Shown: positions 1 through 12,850, numbered from the stretch's first letter. The stretch is 64,000 nt of DNA from Diorhabda sublineata (GCF_026230105.1 NC_079478.1:6401653-6465652), one strand, 5' to 3'. Notes: generated from the letters alone by a model not told the origin. Numbers and translations: made by a program.

Positions 1-21
1 ACTTCTGGGACCAGCCTCGTA
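1..21. repeat. mariner-type terminal inverted repeat at window edge
   Basis: Read on the minus strand this segment is TA followed by CGAGGCTGGTCCCAGAAGT, the same style of terminus as the one at 2917-2944 (CGAGGACAGTCCCAGAAGT). The outward TA lies at 20-21, so the element body must lie to the left, outside the window. Only the last bases of the transposon are visible, so its orientation and integrity are unknown. Confidence 0.6.
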
Positions 22-2214
22 AAAGTGCACAAGGACTTAAATGGATGAGAGATAAAAGAGAACCAAAGATTATATTGATTTCCAAATAACTAACTTGTGA
101 ACAAATATTGATAGAAATATTGATGTTAGTGAACTATTGTTGAACATTCTGATCCCTTTTTATGAAGAAGAAATAGCATTGATCTCAAATATGTTGTATA
201 CTTCACACTTATAAATTTTTTTGAGTATTGATTATTTCGAAAAATAATATTTCAGGTGAAAGAAATGACGAAAAAATAGTTCATTTTTAAATTTATTTTA
301 AAACAAAAATTTGCTTAAAATTTTTTAATAACTGGAATTAAATATTGCTTCCGTATTACCGTGAATTTTATCAATATTTCTGATAAATTTACAAATGTGC
401 TCTCTTATTCTAAACTTCGTTTCCATACAACCCTCCTAACAACAACCACTTTCAAAATTTATAACAAGCTATCAAGTTAAAAAACCACTTGTCGAATATT
501 TTCCATACTAACATCGCTCTTCAATAATAAAAGAGAGTGAAAAACTGAATAAATGCAGAAAAGTGCTCCGCGACTCATAGCTCGAGGTTGTGTGTCATGA
601 AAGAGCATCTAAGAGCATAGATGGAATGTTTCCACTTGAAAGTTTTTGTTTCAAGGATAATGTTAGTGAAGAGGAAAACCCGGAGTGAAAATTGATAAAT
701 TATGGAAAATGTTCTATATTTCTTACCAACTTCAAATCATTTATTTCAAAAGGAAGAACGTCGAGAAAACTCTTGTATAAAGTTCAGAACTTGAAGCATT
801 AATATATTACTTGTTAAGTAGACAATTAGCGACGTTTATACTAATTTTAGCGAACATGAATTTTGTTCATTTTTACTTGAATAAGTTCATTCGAACATGA
901 GTAAATATACAAGGTGTCGTTTTGTTTCATAATCAACCTGAATCCTGAATAAAACGGTTTAGAAAGAATAAAAGCATCGAAAATACTTATAAGATTGAGA
1001 AAGATACTTTTAGAAGAGTCGAAAGCCACAATATAATTACATTGACAGATGATATAGATTTGCTCAATAGCAGCCATAAAAATGTACAAATAATGGAATG
1101 TTAGAGGGGAGAGCAAAAGAAAAAGGACTGAGATTAAATGAACAGGAAACTTGGGAATGGTCATTCATATATTTCAAAAGAAATATATATAGCGTGAATA
1201 AAAGTGAATATAAGTGAATAAATGAAACAGAAACAAGACCACTATTGAATCACAAAATTAGCCAAAGTATAAATGCAAAGAGATAAACCAAAATTTAGAT
1301 AAAAAGAAAAAGTGGAACATGACAAGATGATAGCAAATTGTAGAGAAGAAAAGTATGTATCATCACGGGAACCGAACTAAACGAGTTATAAAGCAGCTAC
1401 ACTTTCTTGTTTCTTCAGTATTTTTGAACTTAAATCATGAATAGTTCGACATATTAAATCGTGTTTAGGTTTTTCTGTCGATAACATAGAAAAATCTAAT
1501 AATGAAGTTTTTATTTATTAAATTTTACTCAGGAAAACCTTTATTTAGGGCAAAAATGAAATTATCTTTAAAGCCATGCTTTTCAAATTGTATTCTGAAA
1601 ATTTGAGGCACACGTCGTTTCACCGACCCTCATTCTCTCATTCTTAACACGTTTGCCCTTGGGTCCTCTCTAATGTTTCTGTCCCTTCAGTTCTCGCCAC
1701 TTTTATATTGTTGAAGATACCTTTGTTATGATAATGCGGAGGTTTACGTAAACAATTTTTAATGACTTTCCTTAGCTATACGATTATGTGTGTACAAATA
1801 ATATTCGTTGAGTATATTATGAGTGAATATATTGGGTAAACAAGATCTTTCATGTAGCTTGTGTAAAGGTTTGTAGATATTTCGATTGTTACAACGTTGG
1901 TTTTAAGTTGAATATGCAATCGTTAGTCAATAGTTTGTTCAAGTAAAGAAACGGACCATAAATTCTTCATATTCTCTAAAGATTTCAAAAAAATTCTCCA
2001 TTTTGATTATTCATTTGAACTTTTCGAGCCTATATGGAGTATTGATGCAACATCTTTCAATTTATTTGTCAAACCAAAATTTTGATTTCTATGATGACGC
2101 TCCATTACTATTGGTAGCAACAGTAAAAATACTTTTACTTAGGGCATCAGTAAAACAATGTAATCTCAGTTTAATAGTTCGACCATTAACTGCCGACATA
2201 ACCTCTTCATAGGG
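22..2214. other. AT-rich stretch without recognisable gene
   Basis: I see no domain or repeat terminus here. The reading frame of 105 codons at 847-1164 (minus) has low-complexity hydrophobic content and no motif. Part of 2000-2214 may still be decayed 3' sequence of the mariner that follows. Confidence 0.5.
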
Positions 2215-2812
2215 TACATGAGGTAGCAATTCAAACTTTAATTAATTAATTTTGACCTTTGAAATAACGGATGTATGAGCTGGTGCATTGTCATAGTCTA
2301 TGAAAATTATCTCATGCGCATCACAAAAGCCGAAGCCATGACCTTGCCTGCAGATGGAACGGTATTTGTCTTCTTTGGAGCCGGTTCTCCCTTTTCAGTC
2401 CATTGTTTTGATTATTCTTTTGTTTCGGGTGTGAAGTGAAGAGCCACGTTTCATCGTTTTTTATGAAGTGACGCAAAAATTTCTGTTCAGCATTGCCAAA
2501 CCCTCGATAGAAACACGACGCTGCTTCTTTTCCATTTTGAGCAAACACTGCACTCATCTTTCGCACAGCTTTCTCATATCCAAATTTTCGGTTAATATGC
2601 GATGTACCGTATTTTTGAAATGCCTACTATGTCTGCTAGCTTACGCACTTTCAGTCAACAATCATCCAGTACCGCTTCATAGATTTTCTTCCAACATTTC
2701 TGGAGTTGTCACCTCATTTGGTCGACAACTGCGATTCTGGTCTTCGCAGGTCGTATTTTTTCTGTTTACAAATTCACTAAAAACGTTCACTATTGATGGC
2801 TGCCAAACAAAT
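2215..2812 (-). pseudogene. mariner transposase remnant
   Basis: The minus strand encodes, in broken frames, successive parts of a mariner transposase, the DDE/D enzyme that cuts and pastes the element at TA sites. From the start: a piece ending in a SGRP-like linker (read as SCRPNEVTTPEM), a helix-turn-helix stretch (KVRKLADIVGISK, RILTENLDMRKLCAK), the first catalytic motif KNDETWLF (Asp codon at 2453-2455), a piece resembling KTNTVPSAGKVMAS, then DNAPAHTS with the second catalytic Asp (2290-2292). About 50 residues normally lying between IDY and DNAPAHTS are missing, so an internal deletion joins the two. The third catalytic region (SDYxLF) is not seen. At least three frame changes and stops make it inactive. 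The 5' terminus is at 2917-2944. Confidence 0.8.
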
Positions 2813-2916
2813 ACTAAACGACGTGGCGTCTTCAAATTTGAACCATATGCTGCTTAGACTGTGTATTTTCTTATACTGTGGTATTTTTCAAGCAACTACC
2901 GCCATCTCTAAGTCAG

Positions 2917-2944
2917 ACCAGGTACTTCTGGGACTGTCCTCGTA
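2917..2944 (-). repeat. mariner 5' terminal inverted repeat with TA
   Basis: On the minus strand TA is followed by CGAGGACAGTCCCAGAAGT, a CGAGG-type mariner end. It lies about 100 bases upstream of the first recognisable transposase codons, as expected for the 5' end. I could not find the partner 3' terminus between 1.6 and 2.2 kb. Confidence 0.7.
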
Positions 2945-3603
2945 TGATGAAATATTCTTCGTCAGTATATTTTTTGTCTTTCCAATTCACCACTATTATT
3001 ATTCTTATTATCTGCATGTTCTGTTAGTTCAAGTACCTAATAATCTTCAATTTTAGTTTATAAATCGAATGTATCTCTTAATCAATGTTGTTTTCAATTT
3101 GAGCGTGAAGGAAAACAGACACTTCATATGAAATATTGAGCTCATAAAGTGAAAATCCCGGAAAAACCGACACATAACTGTTAGCTCAAATACAAGATAA
3201 ATATAGGAAAGCTTTCTCTTTTTCGTGAATCATATTTATAAGTTATATGGAAGAGCAAATATTGGGGAGTGATACCAACCCGGAAATTTGTCATTGTTTA
3301 TTGCCTTGCGGCATTGTCAGGTTTTCTATCAGGATAAAAATACAAAAAGAATTTACCCTGATGATTTAGTATTGTATATTATAAAAAAGTTTTTTCAAAA
3401 ACATCGATAAAATTCATTCTACTTAAAAATAATATAGTGGTCCAAAATATTTTTGTCACAACATATGTTCATTGAACAAACAATATCATGTTAAACTCAA
3501 TAATATCATTGAATTACAGAGGCATAAACAAATACTATTGACATATTCTACATTCAACTGTATTAACACTTCAAATACTGTTGAGAGATCTCTACTAGAA
3601 TAA
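2945..3603. other. AT-rich spacer
   Basis: No gene, RNA or repeat terminus recognised. Confidence 0.4.
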
Positions 3604-3835
3604 CCAAGTCTACTAGTACAAGAGCCGGCCGCTGAAAAAGGCTCCTCATCGGTTAAAGGACATATATTATTGAAAAAGGTAGTACTCAAATAGACGAAAA
3701 CAATGATATGGGAGTTATAGACCTCATTCAGTCACTGACTAGGCAACCATTTTTTGATTTTTTAAATTTTGGTATAGTCGCTAGCTTATTAGTTAAAGCA
3801 CAGAACGATTTTGGTATAAAATGAAAGCTTGAATT
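3604..3835 (+). repeat. left inverted arm of foldback element
   Basis: Matches the reverse complement of 4517-4704 along most of its length, including a run of 20 or more identical bases around GGCAACCATTTTTTGATTTT. It has small insertions near GGCTCC and AAAAAGGTAGTACT. Confidence 0.8.
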
Positions 3836-4516
3836 TTTTATGTCATATGACCAATAGAATTTTTGAATCTATAAGGTGATGCTGCATGTGCACGAACGAA
3901 TACATATGAAAACCAAATACATAGAAAAGACAGGTATGAGGTATAAGAGACGAGCAATAGTTGGCAAAAGGGAAGTTTCAGACCCTTTTTACCTTTATGA
4001 ACAAAAATAGTTGTTAGAATATACCTGAAGCATTATTCTAGGGCATACAAATCCAGGTGACTTCACCCACCTTCTGACTAGGATGCATTTACCTCTATTC
4101 GAAGAAAAAAAAGTGAAAGCTTATAATTTACGATAGTTATTTTAAACATATATTTTTCTCCAATCCATATCCTCTGTTTTATTCATATTTTCCATGTTTA
4201 AAAAAATATTTTGATTGAAAATATATTTAAAACAAAAATATTAAAAAAATTAACAAACATTAAAATTTTAAATTTATATTTTCTATGTTTTGTCTACGTT
4301 GTAGTTACATACGTGCTAATTGAAAACAAATTAATTGAGAAAACAATTAATTACATTATTTATTTCTTAATTATTTTAGATATAAAAAATAAGTTAAAGA
4401 TATAGATAAGATAAAATTTAATGGGAAATTCATTGATTAAGTGCCTCGGGGTGCCCGTCTTCAAAGTGGGCTGTCAAAATTTCTAACAGTCAAAAGCTAA
4501 GCAACCATTTTTAAAG

Positions 4517-4704
4517 TTCAAGCTTTCATTCGATACCAAAATCATGCTTTAACTAATAAGCTAAGCAGCTATACCAAAATTTAAAAAATCAAAAAATGGT
4601 TGCCTAGTCAAGTGACCGACTGGGGACTATAACTCCTATATCATTCTTTTCGTCTATTTGATATATGTCCTTTAACCGATCAGCGGCCGGCTCTTTGCAC
4701 TTGG
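4517..4704 (-). repeat. right inverted arm of foldback element
   Basis: Partner of 3604-3835; it ends with the palindromic GCGGCCGGCTCTTTGCACTTGG. This arm is the more compact version. Confidence 0.8.
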
Positions 4705-5554
4705 CCACACTTAAACGTTTCTTTTTTTATTTTAGTATTAAAAAATGTCTCTATCAACTGTTTTTGATTCCCTAATTACAAATCTGTGTCCTGGTTATTC
4801 TTGGATAATTTGTGTACCTCTCGAGACGTACTATCCTGGTCGTATCCTACGACCAAGTCGGAGTATGGCCGTAGACGAAACGAACGATTGAATTCTAGAC
4901 ATCGATGTACAGGGTATGAATTACACCCAGAGGATCAAATTGATCGACTACAGATTATTATTTACATTCATGAATATTCATAAGAATGGTTTTAATGAGT
5001 TGGCTTGTTGCTAACTTAAATTATTACAGGAAAATAATTTCCAGCTCAGTATCGTAAAATTGCGTTTTCCTTCTAAATACTAAATCGAGTTCTTACCGTC
5101 AAGTTGTACCAAAAATTCTATGAGAATCATGATAATAATCTATTTGAAAAATATTTGAAAAGGTTTTTTTAATATACTATATTAGTTATTTTTATTTCCC
5201 ATTTCAAGATTACATCTTGCTGGCCTCCCACGTCGTGTACTGTCAAAGCCTATTTCTATTGAATGTAACTTTTATTTCTTTTGAAAGTGACCAAAATGTT
5301 GTTAGTTATGTCGAATGTGTTTCGATGTTTCTCTCTTTTCGAATCTATCATTGACGTGTCTCAATGAATGAAATGAAAAATATATCTCAATAAATGAAAA
5401 ATAGTCTCTATTATATTAGTATTTTTGGATAATTAACAGAAATACATTTCACATATTTATATTCAAATTTGCTCAAATAACATTGAACTTATGTATATGT
5501 TCCTAGTGGTATACTCGCTCTTTATCTTGTTTTTTGTAGAAATCAAACCACAAT
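4705..5554. other. spacer without recognised feature
   Basis: A 65-codon frame at 4786-4983 has no recognisable motif. Nothing else stands out. Confidence 0.4.
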
Positions 5555-5745
5555 CGTTCTTTTGAAACTTTATTTCCGATTTTCGAATAATCTAAAATCG
5601 ATTATTTTAGATTAATCGATTATTTCCGATTTATTGATTATTTTGGATTGATCGATTATTTTCTATTGATCGATCAATCGAAAATAATTGATTATTTCAT
5701 ATAATCGATAATAGATTATATTTTTGGATAATTGTCCAGCCCTAG
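5555..5745. repeat. ATCGATTATTT-type degenerate repeat, possible hAT-like terminus
   Basis: Short copies of (A)ATCGATTATTT and its reverse complement recur between 5580 and 5700. The block closes with GGATAATTGTCCAGCCCTAG near 5740. Read outward, TAGGGCTGGACAATTAT resembles ends of some hAT-type non-autonomous elements, whose subterminal regions are rich in ATCGAT. I could not find the opposite terminus, so this is tentative. Confidence 0.35.
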
Positions 5746-6299
5746 TCTTCATCAATATCTAATAATGTCTTAATAATACACGAATTTCATATTTATCTAG
5801 CTCCTTACTATTTCTTATTAAAAAGTACTGCGTTGTCGATAAACAAAAAGATAATGATTATAATAAATTAATAAAGCATTTGTACTCTCCACGGAATCAA
5901 AGAATAGTCTTAACAAGTTACGATATGTTCATATTGAGGCGTAGGAATCATATATGAAAACCGACCTCACAAATAACACCTCCGCTCATATAACGTCATA
6001 AAATTATAAAATATTTTCTATTGTAGTATTGGTGGTAGAAAACTTTAAAATCCGTTTCTCTATTTTTACAAAAAAAAATAAACAAAGAAAACTGCTACAC
6101 TGTTTTGTCTACAGAGATGATAGACATCGCTTTCGAAACAGTAGGCTTCTTTTGAAGCTTTTGAAAACTGAATCTTTTGGTAGAAGGTCAAAGAAATGAG
6201 GAAAAGTAATGCATAAGAAAAGAAATAAGTGACGTAAGGCTTCCCAGATCCTTTCAGGGTAGATCAATCCCCATTGTCCACTGTGTTGGTAATTATTCA
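5746..6299. other. spacer without recognised feature
   Basis: AT-rich. The 73-codon frame on the minus strand at 6109-6330 overlaps a LINE tail and is not an independent gene. Confidence 0.35.
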
Positions 6300-6515
6300 C
6301 TGTACTCATATATTCATTTACTTCTTTCAACCACTTTGATCTGGATCTGTTCCTTCTTCTTCTACTTCCTGGATTCCCTGCTCTCTATAGATACACTAGC
6401 CATCTAATTCTTTGTGTTTTTATTCCTTTAACCATATCTTCCATTTCAATTTCTTCCTTTATTTCCTAATTCATACGTTATTTGTATTCATTTTCATCTT
6501 GATTGGTCCTAATAT
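6300..6515 (-). pseudogene. LINE C-terminal tail remnant
   Basis: The minus strand reads, with stops, NIRTNQDENEYK, then EIEMEDMVKGIKTQRIRWL, and then a basic stretch rich in RRR and ending SKWLKEVNEY. This follows the order seen after the reverse transcriptase in many insect LINEs (IRTNxE, DIVxxIKxxRLRWLGH, basic linker, RWxDDV). The usual GHIxRM is changed to VYL-stop-RAG. No RT core is nearby. It is a short decayed 3' end. Confidence 0.45.
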
Positions 6516-8929
6516 TGCCCATACTACCATCCGTCTTAATTATTGTCAACTCCTCTTTTTCTTTTTTTGTTGTCTGTGTTGTAAACTTTCATTGTTTTCT
6601 TATTTAGTATCTTGCTTTCCTATATCTTCTTATCTACATGATATATTCTATTAGTTGCTGATATTTTTGATTTCTGATCTTCTTACTTCTTCTCTATACG
6701 TACAAAATTTGAAATATCTAAGAATAAGAATAATTAACATATAAGTTCATAATGTCTTCCTCTTTGTGAATTGCTTACCGTACCTCATAATTTTGTTCGT
6801 TTTCAGGTGTCCATTTACTAATCAGTACACTTGATTTTTTATAACAATGTATATAATAATTTAACAAATTATTCACAATTCAAAATCACTTTTTTATGTA
6901 ACGTAAATTGATATTGACCATCAAATATTTCCAATCACAATACGTTGCGCTTTTAGATTGAAATTTAATGGTAAAATCCTGCGAATGCAAACATTTTTGT
7001 TTTCACAATTAAGCTGGTTGAATGCCGATATGAATAATATTTGATAACAACTATTCAAACGTATGAATTTATGTACGGGTATTTTGTCCTCCGACAAATA
7101 TTGATTGCAAGTGAAGGGAGATTATTTTAATCTTTAGCAAACAGGAAAATTATATTCAACAAATTTTGTAAAGGACAAAAGAGTGAGATTGTAGACCGTC
7201 CTAAAAATTAAATAGTTGTGACCTTGTTGCAAGGTTCCCAAATTAGACGTCAGGCTTAAATTACAATAGAACAAAAAAATGTCATTGCAACGGGCTCCTT
7301 ATAACACTAATGCTTAAATATGTAGCTGCAACAGCTGGTGCGTACAAAACTCAATCTGGAAAACTAATTCTGACAAACTTGTCGCAGTGTATGCGACCGG
7401 ATTTTGCCAATAACTCTTCGATTCCCAGGTGTCGAATTGTCTCTGATCCATCGATATCGATATCCAACGAATGACTTCACGTAAACCCAAGGAGAATTCT
7501 CCAATGGAGTTGAATCACACCATGTCGATAGTCTTTTAACAGAATTATTACTAATATTATTCTTTCATTTAAAGTTAGTTTGGGTAAATTAATTGTAGTG
7601 TTTCTTTTGTGTCTATGTCTATGTCCCTATAACTTTTATCATTAACAGCAACATTCTGATCATAAAAGTTTTTGAACACATGTCCACCATATTGTGGTTT
7701 TCTGTGGATCGATAAAATCCACACTCAAAATACGACAATTCTGTTTATTTACGTGGTTTTCACAGAAAATTGGCTTCATTTGCGGGCATTAAATATAAAA
7801 TTTTTGTTTCGGTCCATTAGTCGAATTTGGGGCGCACATCATGACTTTAATTGTTGCAGACGTTAAGTTTTTAAGACAAGATATTCCATTAACATATTTC
7901 ATAAAGTGGAAGGACAAAGCCCCAGTGGCTAGGAATGGCAACGACTTGATTGATTTGGTTCTTCTTCAATGCTTCCACGAGGCTACAGCTGCTTCTGTGG
8001 GTACTGTTCGGCAATTCAGATGTACATTATCAGAGAGTAAATGTAGTTCAAAAACGATCCACTATCGTCGAATTAGACGCAACTAAATGAACGAAGTTCA
8101 CGATAAGTTTGACTAACATAATAATTATTTTCATTAAACCAATTTGCAAGCTTTGGTATAAATTCAGCTGTAGAATATGTTACTAATTTAAGCAGTTTTG
8201 CTGTAAAATATATGTTATATTTCTTTCTGGATGGTTTTGAAAATCTGTAACCTCACTGGAAATATTTATCACAGTAGAATAACTTTTTTATAGAAAATTC
8301 AGTTACGTGAAACCGCCCGTGTATATAAAAACAGCCACAGATCACTACAACAACCTCCTTTTTAATATGGTTTCCTGGAAAATATATAAATCAAAGCGCT
8401 GCCTCGCTTAAAAAATCTTTACTATGCTGACTGTATGAATTATTATATTGAACGTTGAGATAATTTTACGGTGATGATTTGTAGGATCTTAAGCAATATT
8501 CTTCTTGCTATTTTTACCAAATAAATTATTTTAGAAAACTGAAATGTAACTCTTGTCATCACTATGAGAAATTTTTATCGTATATAATTATATAAAAGAT
8601 GACATTCCATTCTAAATTTAGTAGCTGCTAGAGGAAAATGAAATAAATTTTGACAAAAGAAATGAAAGGAATACAGAAATCAGTAAAAACTTATTTTTAT
8701 AATTCATTCCTTTAGAGTTGAAGCAATTTTTCATGAGTGAAAGCAATAAAAATGAGACTATTTTTCATACCTCTTTTCTCGAAAACCATATGGTTAATAC
8801 CTACTTGATTTGGTAGAAAAATACTTCATTTATTAGTTAAGACAACACCCTTCTGTTATATAATGGAGAAATGTAATAAACATGACGTCGACTTCTACAT
8901 TCTACAAAAAATTCAACAGCAAACCTGAA
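6516..8929. other. spacer with unassigned short frames
   Basis: Two frames at 7672-7866 and 7841-8086 (plus) overlap. The second has a fairly mixed amino-acid composition but no motif I recognise. No RNA gene or terminal repeat was identified. Confidence 0.35.
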
Positions 8930-9730
8930 ACTACCTAGAAAACTGAGAAACCTGATAATGATATCTATGGAAGATTCAAAACTATAAATAGATAACCAAC
9001 TAAATTACTCATTTAAGATCAATGGAAAGATGAGGCAATATGATGGACTATAAGCAACACTGTTTATAATTACTCTCCACTCTGTCATGAACATGTCATG
9101 AACTAAAATGGTGGTATTGTTAGAGAGATTGGACTCATAATAAATGAAAGTAAAACGCAGTATATGATCATTCCAGCCGATAAAACTTCCAATGCAGTAT
9201 ATATATCTTCAAGGGAGTAAAAACCTTCAAGTACCTTAGAAATTTGATAGATAATAATACAAACTACTCAAACTCCAACAAGCGCTTGATTCAGAATCTA
9301 TTTTGCAAAACTCTTATTCCTATAGTCTCGTACGGTGACGGAACATGAACGCTGAAAGTACATTGGAGAAAGACTGAGCGAATTCGCCAGAAAATCATCA
9401 GGAAAGAAAGTAAGAAATTAACGAAGAATCAGATTTAACTCTGAGATAAGCGACGTCCTACGAAAACTAAACATTGATCGTTTCACCAAAGCTAGGAGAA
9501 GTCAATGGTTTGAACATATTCAGACACCTGAATGACAAAAAAGTTCTAAATGTTCAAGTGTGGAATACGAGGAAAAAAGGAGGTCTAAAAATGGGATAGC
9601 TGCACAATGTCACGGATGAACTACGAACTATAAGTCAAGGGACAGAATTCTAAGGAGGTCCATTATTGAGGAGGTTAATCCGCACACAGGGTTATAGTGT
9701 GGCGTGGTGAGGTAGGGAACTAATAAACTT
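8930..9730 (+). pseudogene. LINE reverse transcriptase 3' portion, decayed
   Basis: The plus strand reads, with many stops, through the end of a LINE ORF2: IGLIINESKTQYMIIPA (thumb region after the catalytic box), KTFKYLRNLID (usually F(V/K)YLGSxI), KTLIPIVSYGDGTxTL (usually VLTYGxExWTL), NFNSEISDVLRKLNIDRF, a damaged hydrophobic stretch, then KCSSVEYEEKRRSKNG and a tail like EEVNPHTGL. This order is standard for the C-terminus of RTE/R-type insect LINEs. The catalytic YxDD box is absent or lies in a lost upstream part. Confidence 0.7.
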
Positions 9731-10139
9731 TATTTTTATCTGTGAGCTCCTGGGTGAACAGTGAATCACTGAAATTGTATCATAGACAAGTTTTATCAAT
9801 TATATTGATTATCATGTAAAACTACCAGTTGATAATCAAATTTCCTAACATCATCAACATCAATAGATTATTCAAGTTCAAGCATTTTGTTATGTTAATA
9901 TTGGTAAAGTGACCAAAAAATTATAAATTTATGAGCATAAACACCATAAATATTGTCACATGAGTCGAAAAAAGGCCTTTACACACGAATTGCATACAAT
10001 ATTTTTTCTACTAACGAAAATTTTATCGAAATACAGAAGTTCTATGGTAATTTTCCTTATAAAACATATTAATATTTTCAACATTTTAATCAAGATTAGA
10101 ACAAATCAAAAAAAAAGACAGCAGACGAATTTTTGTTAT
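9731..10139. other. AT-rich spacer
   Basis: A 60-codon frame at 9960-10142 is Lys/Ile/Phe-rich and has no motif. No other feature seen. Confidence 0.35.
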
Positions 10140-10291
10140 TAAATTTCTCCACTCTTCTCTTCGGCATGTATTAATGCCACCTAAATATAATTCTAACTAC
10201 ATATAGAAAAATTAAAAATGAAATCAGCGCGATTTGAACCTGGACTTCTCGCATGTGAATCTCGTACCCTACCCACTACACTACGGAGACC
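10140..10291 (-). repeat. tRNA-derived SINE
   Basis: Read on the minus strand from 10291, the segment begins GGTCTCCGTAGTGTAGTGGG, an A-box-like tRNA start. About 35 bases later it has GGTTCAAATC, a good B box. The pairing expected for a true tRNA is broken: the acceptor ends do not match and the D arm is altered. A non-tRNA AT-rich body follows. The head most resembles a tRNA-Val-type 5' half. It could also be an isolated tRNA pseudogene; no target duplication was identified. Confidence 0.6.
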
Positions 10292-12214
10292 TTAATAATA
10301 CATGTTTTCACGCACTAATGGTTAAAGTATGTTCTAGGTAGTCGAAAGTGCGTACTTTACGTATGGTAGTAGAAAAAATAATTGTTTCAACAGTGTAGGA
10401 ACCAGAATTATGTAGGATAGAGTTATTTGTCTCGTCCACTATTTTCTCTTTTCTCTAATCTAACTTTCAACATGTTCCGAATATTTTTAAATACACAGCT
10501 TCACTCATACGTAATATTTTTGATGAATGTATTCCTTCGAAAACAAAATTGAAGACAGTTTGTTTTTTTAATCCTTTGTAAAAACCATAAACTTGAGACG
10601 ATTTTGTGATAAGAGGCATTGGATGAAATCAAATCAAAATAAAATTAGCCACAATAACGGCTATATATGAAAAATGAGAAACCAAGTAGTTTAGGCTAAC
10701 TAAAGAATTATAGGAAAAATATATCTTCATTGTGCTCCGTTTGACCCTACCGAGGATTTCGTCCGGTAGCTCTATAAATCAAATTTTAATGGTACACGTC
10801 CTCGCGTTCTCTTCCAGGATGGATTTTTATGTTTTTTTATCCTGAATCATTATACGGAAATTTATTTCAGCATAAAATTTGCATTAAAATCGGTTTTTTC
10901 GTAACGATGCAATTTCAAGTGAACTAGCAGCTTGTCGTTCTCAAGCAAACCAGAACAGAATTATGTTTTTCTAGTCATTCTCTATAAAACAAACAATGAA
11001 AATTGTGTTCCGGCTGTTCGTGTCGACGTAATGGGAAGTATCATGCACGTTTTCTTATTGAAAAATTTAAAAAGGTTAAAGAAGGAAAAGTCGCTCTCGA
11101 TTATCTGCATTTTTTGTAAAATTGTTTGTTTTTTTTAAAGGCACACCGCTCTTGACTTGATGATATATGTTCCAAGTAATTCCGTACATTTTCCACAAAT
11201 ATCCCACTTCTTGTTAGAATCCTTGCAAAATCTAAATAATTATCCAATTACTTTTCATGATATTTTTACTACGTGTGCACTTGAAATAAAAACTATGTAC
11301 CCAGCGCTACAAAACGCCTCATTTTTTATTTATTTTGTACAATTAATCAGCAAATAATACTTATAAAAAACCATTGCAGCTCGCGGTGTTCGACACCATA
11401 TTATCTCACAAATACTTGGCACTGATTAGTGATAAATCACTTTATATGTAACATCTAGTCCAAAGCCGAAAATTTGTAGATTCTGAAATCTTATTCAACG
11501 ATTGTTACTATTCCTACATGTTTTTTAGAGCTTCACTAATTGTTTTAGTTAAAGATGTTAATAAAACAGTATGGATTATATTGAAAGTTATATGAAACTA
11601 TGAGATTGAATACAGAAATAAACAACATCAAAACACAAATATTTCGGCGAGATTATGAACGACGAGGCTCCATATCGATAGTAATTTGAATTTGCATATC
11701 TTCTCAAGCCACGGCTCGTTAACATTAGTCCTAATGGTTGTTTTGCCACTTTCCTTTTACTTGGGAGAATAGAAGTAGTACACGAAATAACTGCTTAGAC
11801 TATGTGTGTACATTGCTTAACAACCCTTGCCATTTGAATTTTTTCAAGAGATGTTCTTAGAGCTAGAGATATGAAAAAGTTTTCACTACAAGTCGAAGCT
11901 GAAGATGTCATTATGTTCGCATTTTATTTAAAAGATCTGGCGTTCATTTTGGCAAATATTACGCTTGTTGAACAATACCGCTGTTTTCATAGCTAGTTAC
12001 ATAAATAACTATGTATGTACCACCACATTCTGGTATAAAAGAAAATGAGGAAGTAGATCAGCTACATCCATCAGCCAAAAACAACCAGAAGTCTATCCAA
12101 ATATATAGAAATTTCTTTTCATAACATGAAATATGAAATTAAATTTAGCTCAACTGAAAGTTGGAATAACTAGAAAATAAATAAGTGAAGAAAACAGGAT
12201 TTATTTGATCTATG
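10292..12214. other. spacer without recognised feature
   Basis: Frames at 10932-11138 and 11157-11357 (plus) are short and motif-free. No terminal repeats recognised. Confidence 0.4.
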
Positions 12215-12850
12215 TTCGGTTCACCAGAAGACGATAATAGACCTGATTTACTAATAAGCTGTGGAGTTATAAGTTTCATTTTATGTCTTGCTTCATTATG
12301 TCTTCTAATTTGTCAGATAACTTAGACTCAATTTTTCTAGATCTGGCATAATAAGAAGCCCCAAATATCACTCAGCTGTTAAATTCCAGTCAAAGAAATA
12401 AGGAACGATAAACCTTCTCTTGACGAATTCTACCAAAACTAATGTTTTGTTTTATCCAATTACTGGGTGTGTTTTGTCTGAATTCAATATAGATTTTCCT
12501 GAGCCCAGCAATGACAATTGTGTGTTAAGAAAATTTGGATTTTGACACAATTTTACTACTTCATGACAAACAACTGACTTTATGTTGTAAGGCAATTTCT
12601 GTTTTAGTTCCATGAATCCTGCATGGTTGCTTATTTCTGATTTTTCAGATTTTGGAGCATTATTTATGCTTTATTAAAGTTCGCAACAATTCTCTTATCA
12701 TATTTCTAGCTATTGGAGATTTTTCAAAACGTCTTTCGTTAAATAAAGCATATAATTCTTCATAACTTCGAAGTGTATCGCTGTGACCTACCATCATTAG
12801 AATTTCCATTCTTTCTCTTTCAGTTGAAGGAACTATGATAATATAATTGG
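12215..12850 (-). pseudogene. transposase remnant, HTH (DUF4817-like) Tc1/mariner-related family
   Basis: The minus strand begins STEREREMEILMMVGHSD, then SYEELYALFNERRFEKSPIAR. This is the pattern of the N-terminal helix-turn-helix of a large insect transposase group (MERxxILMMxGxGDxxRS...VxxxFN...P..xPIxxSTV). After a damaged middle part a frame reads IVPYFFDWNLTAE-stop-YLGLL, corresponding to the GPYFFDGNLTGExYLxLL segment of the catalytic domain. The catalytic aspartates are not recognisable and several stops interrupt the frames. It is a degraded, inactive copy. Confidence 0.5.

Larger units (their letters stand above)
3604..4704. mobile_element. foldback-type element with long inverted arms
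   Basis: The segment 3604-3835 is repeated in inverted orientation at 4517-4704. Shared landmarks, in order from each end, are CCAAGT, AGAGCCGGCCGCTGA, GGTTAAAGGACATATAT, CAAATAGACGAAAA, GACTAGGCAACCATTTTTTG and GAAAGCTTGAA. The left arm carries about 45 bp of extra sequence relative to the right. The roughly 680-bp centre is very AT-rich with no coding motif. This is the structure of a foldback or long-TIR non-autonomous DNA transposon. No clean target-site duplication was identified outside the CCAAGT ends, so the superfamily is unknown. Confidence 0.75.

Noticed and set aside
847..1164. 105-codon hydrophobic frame on the minus strand
   Set aside because: No motif, no neighbour context; expected by chance in AT-rich DNA.
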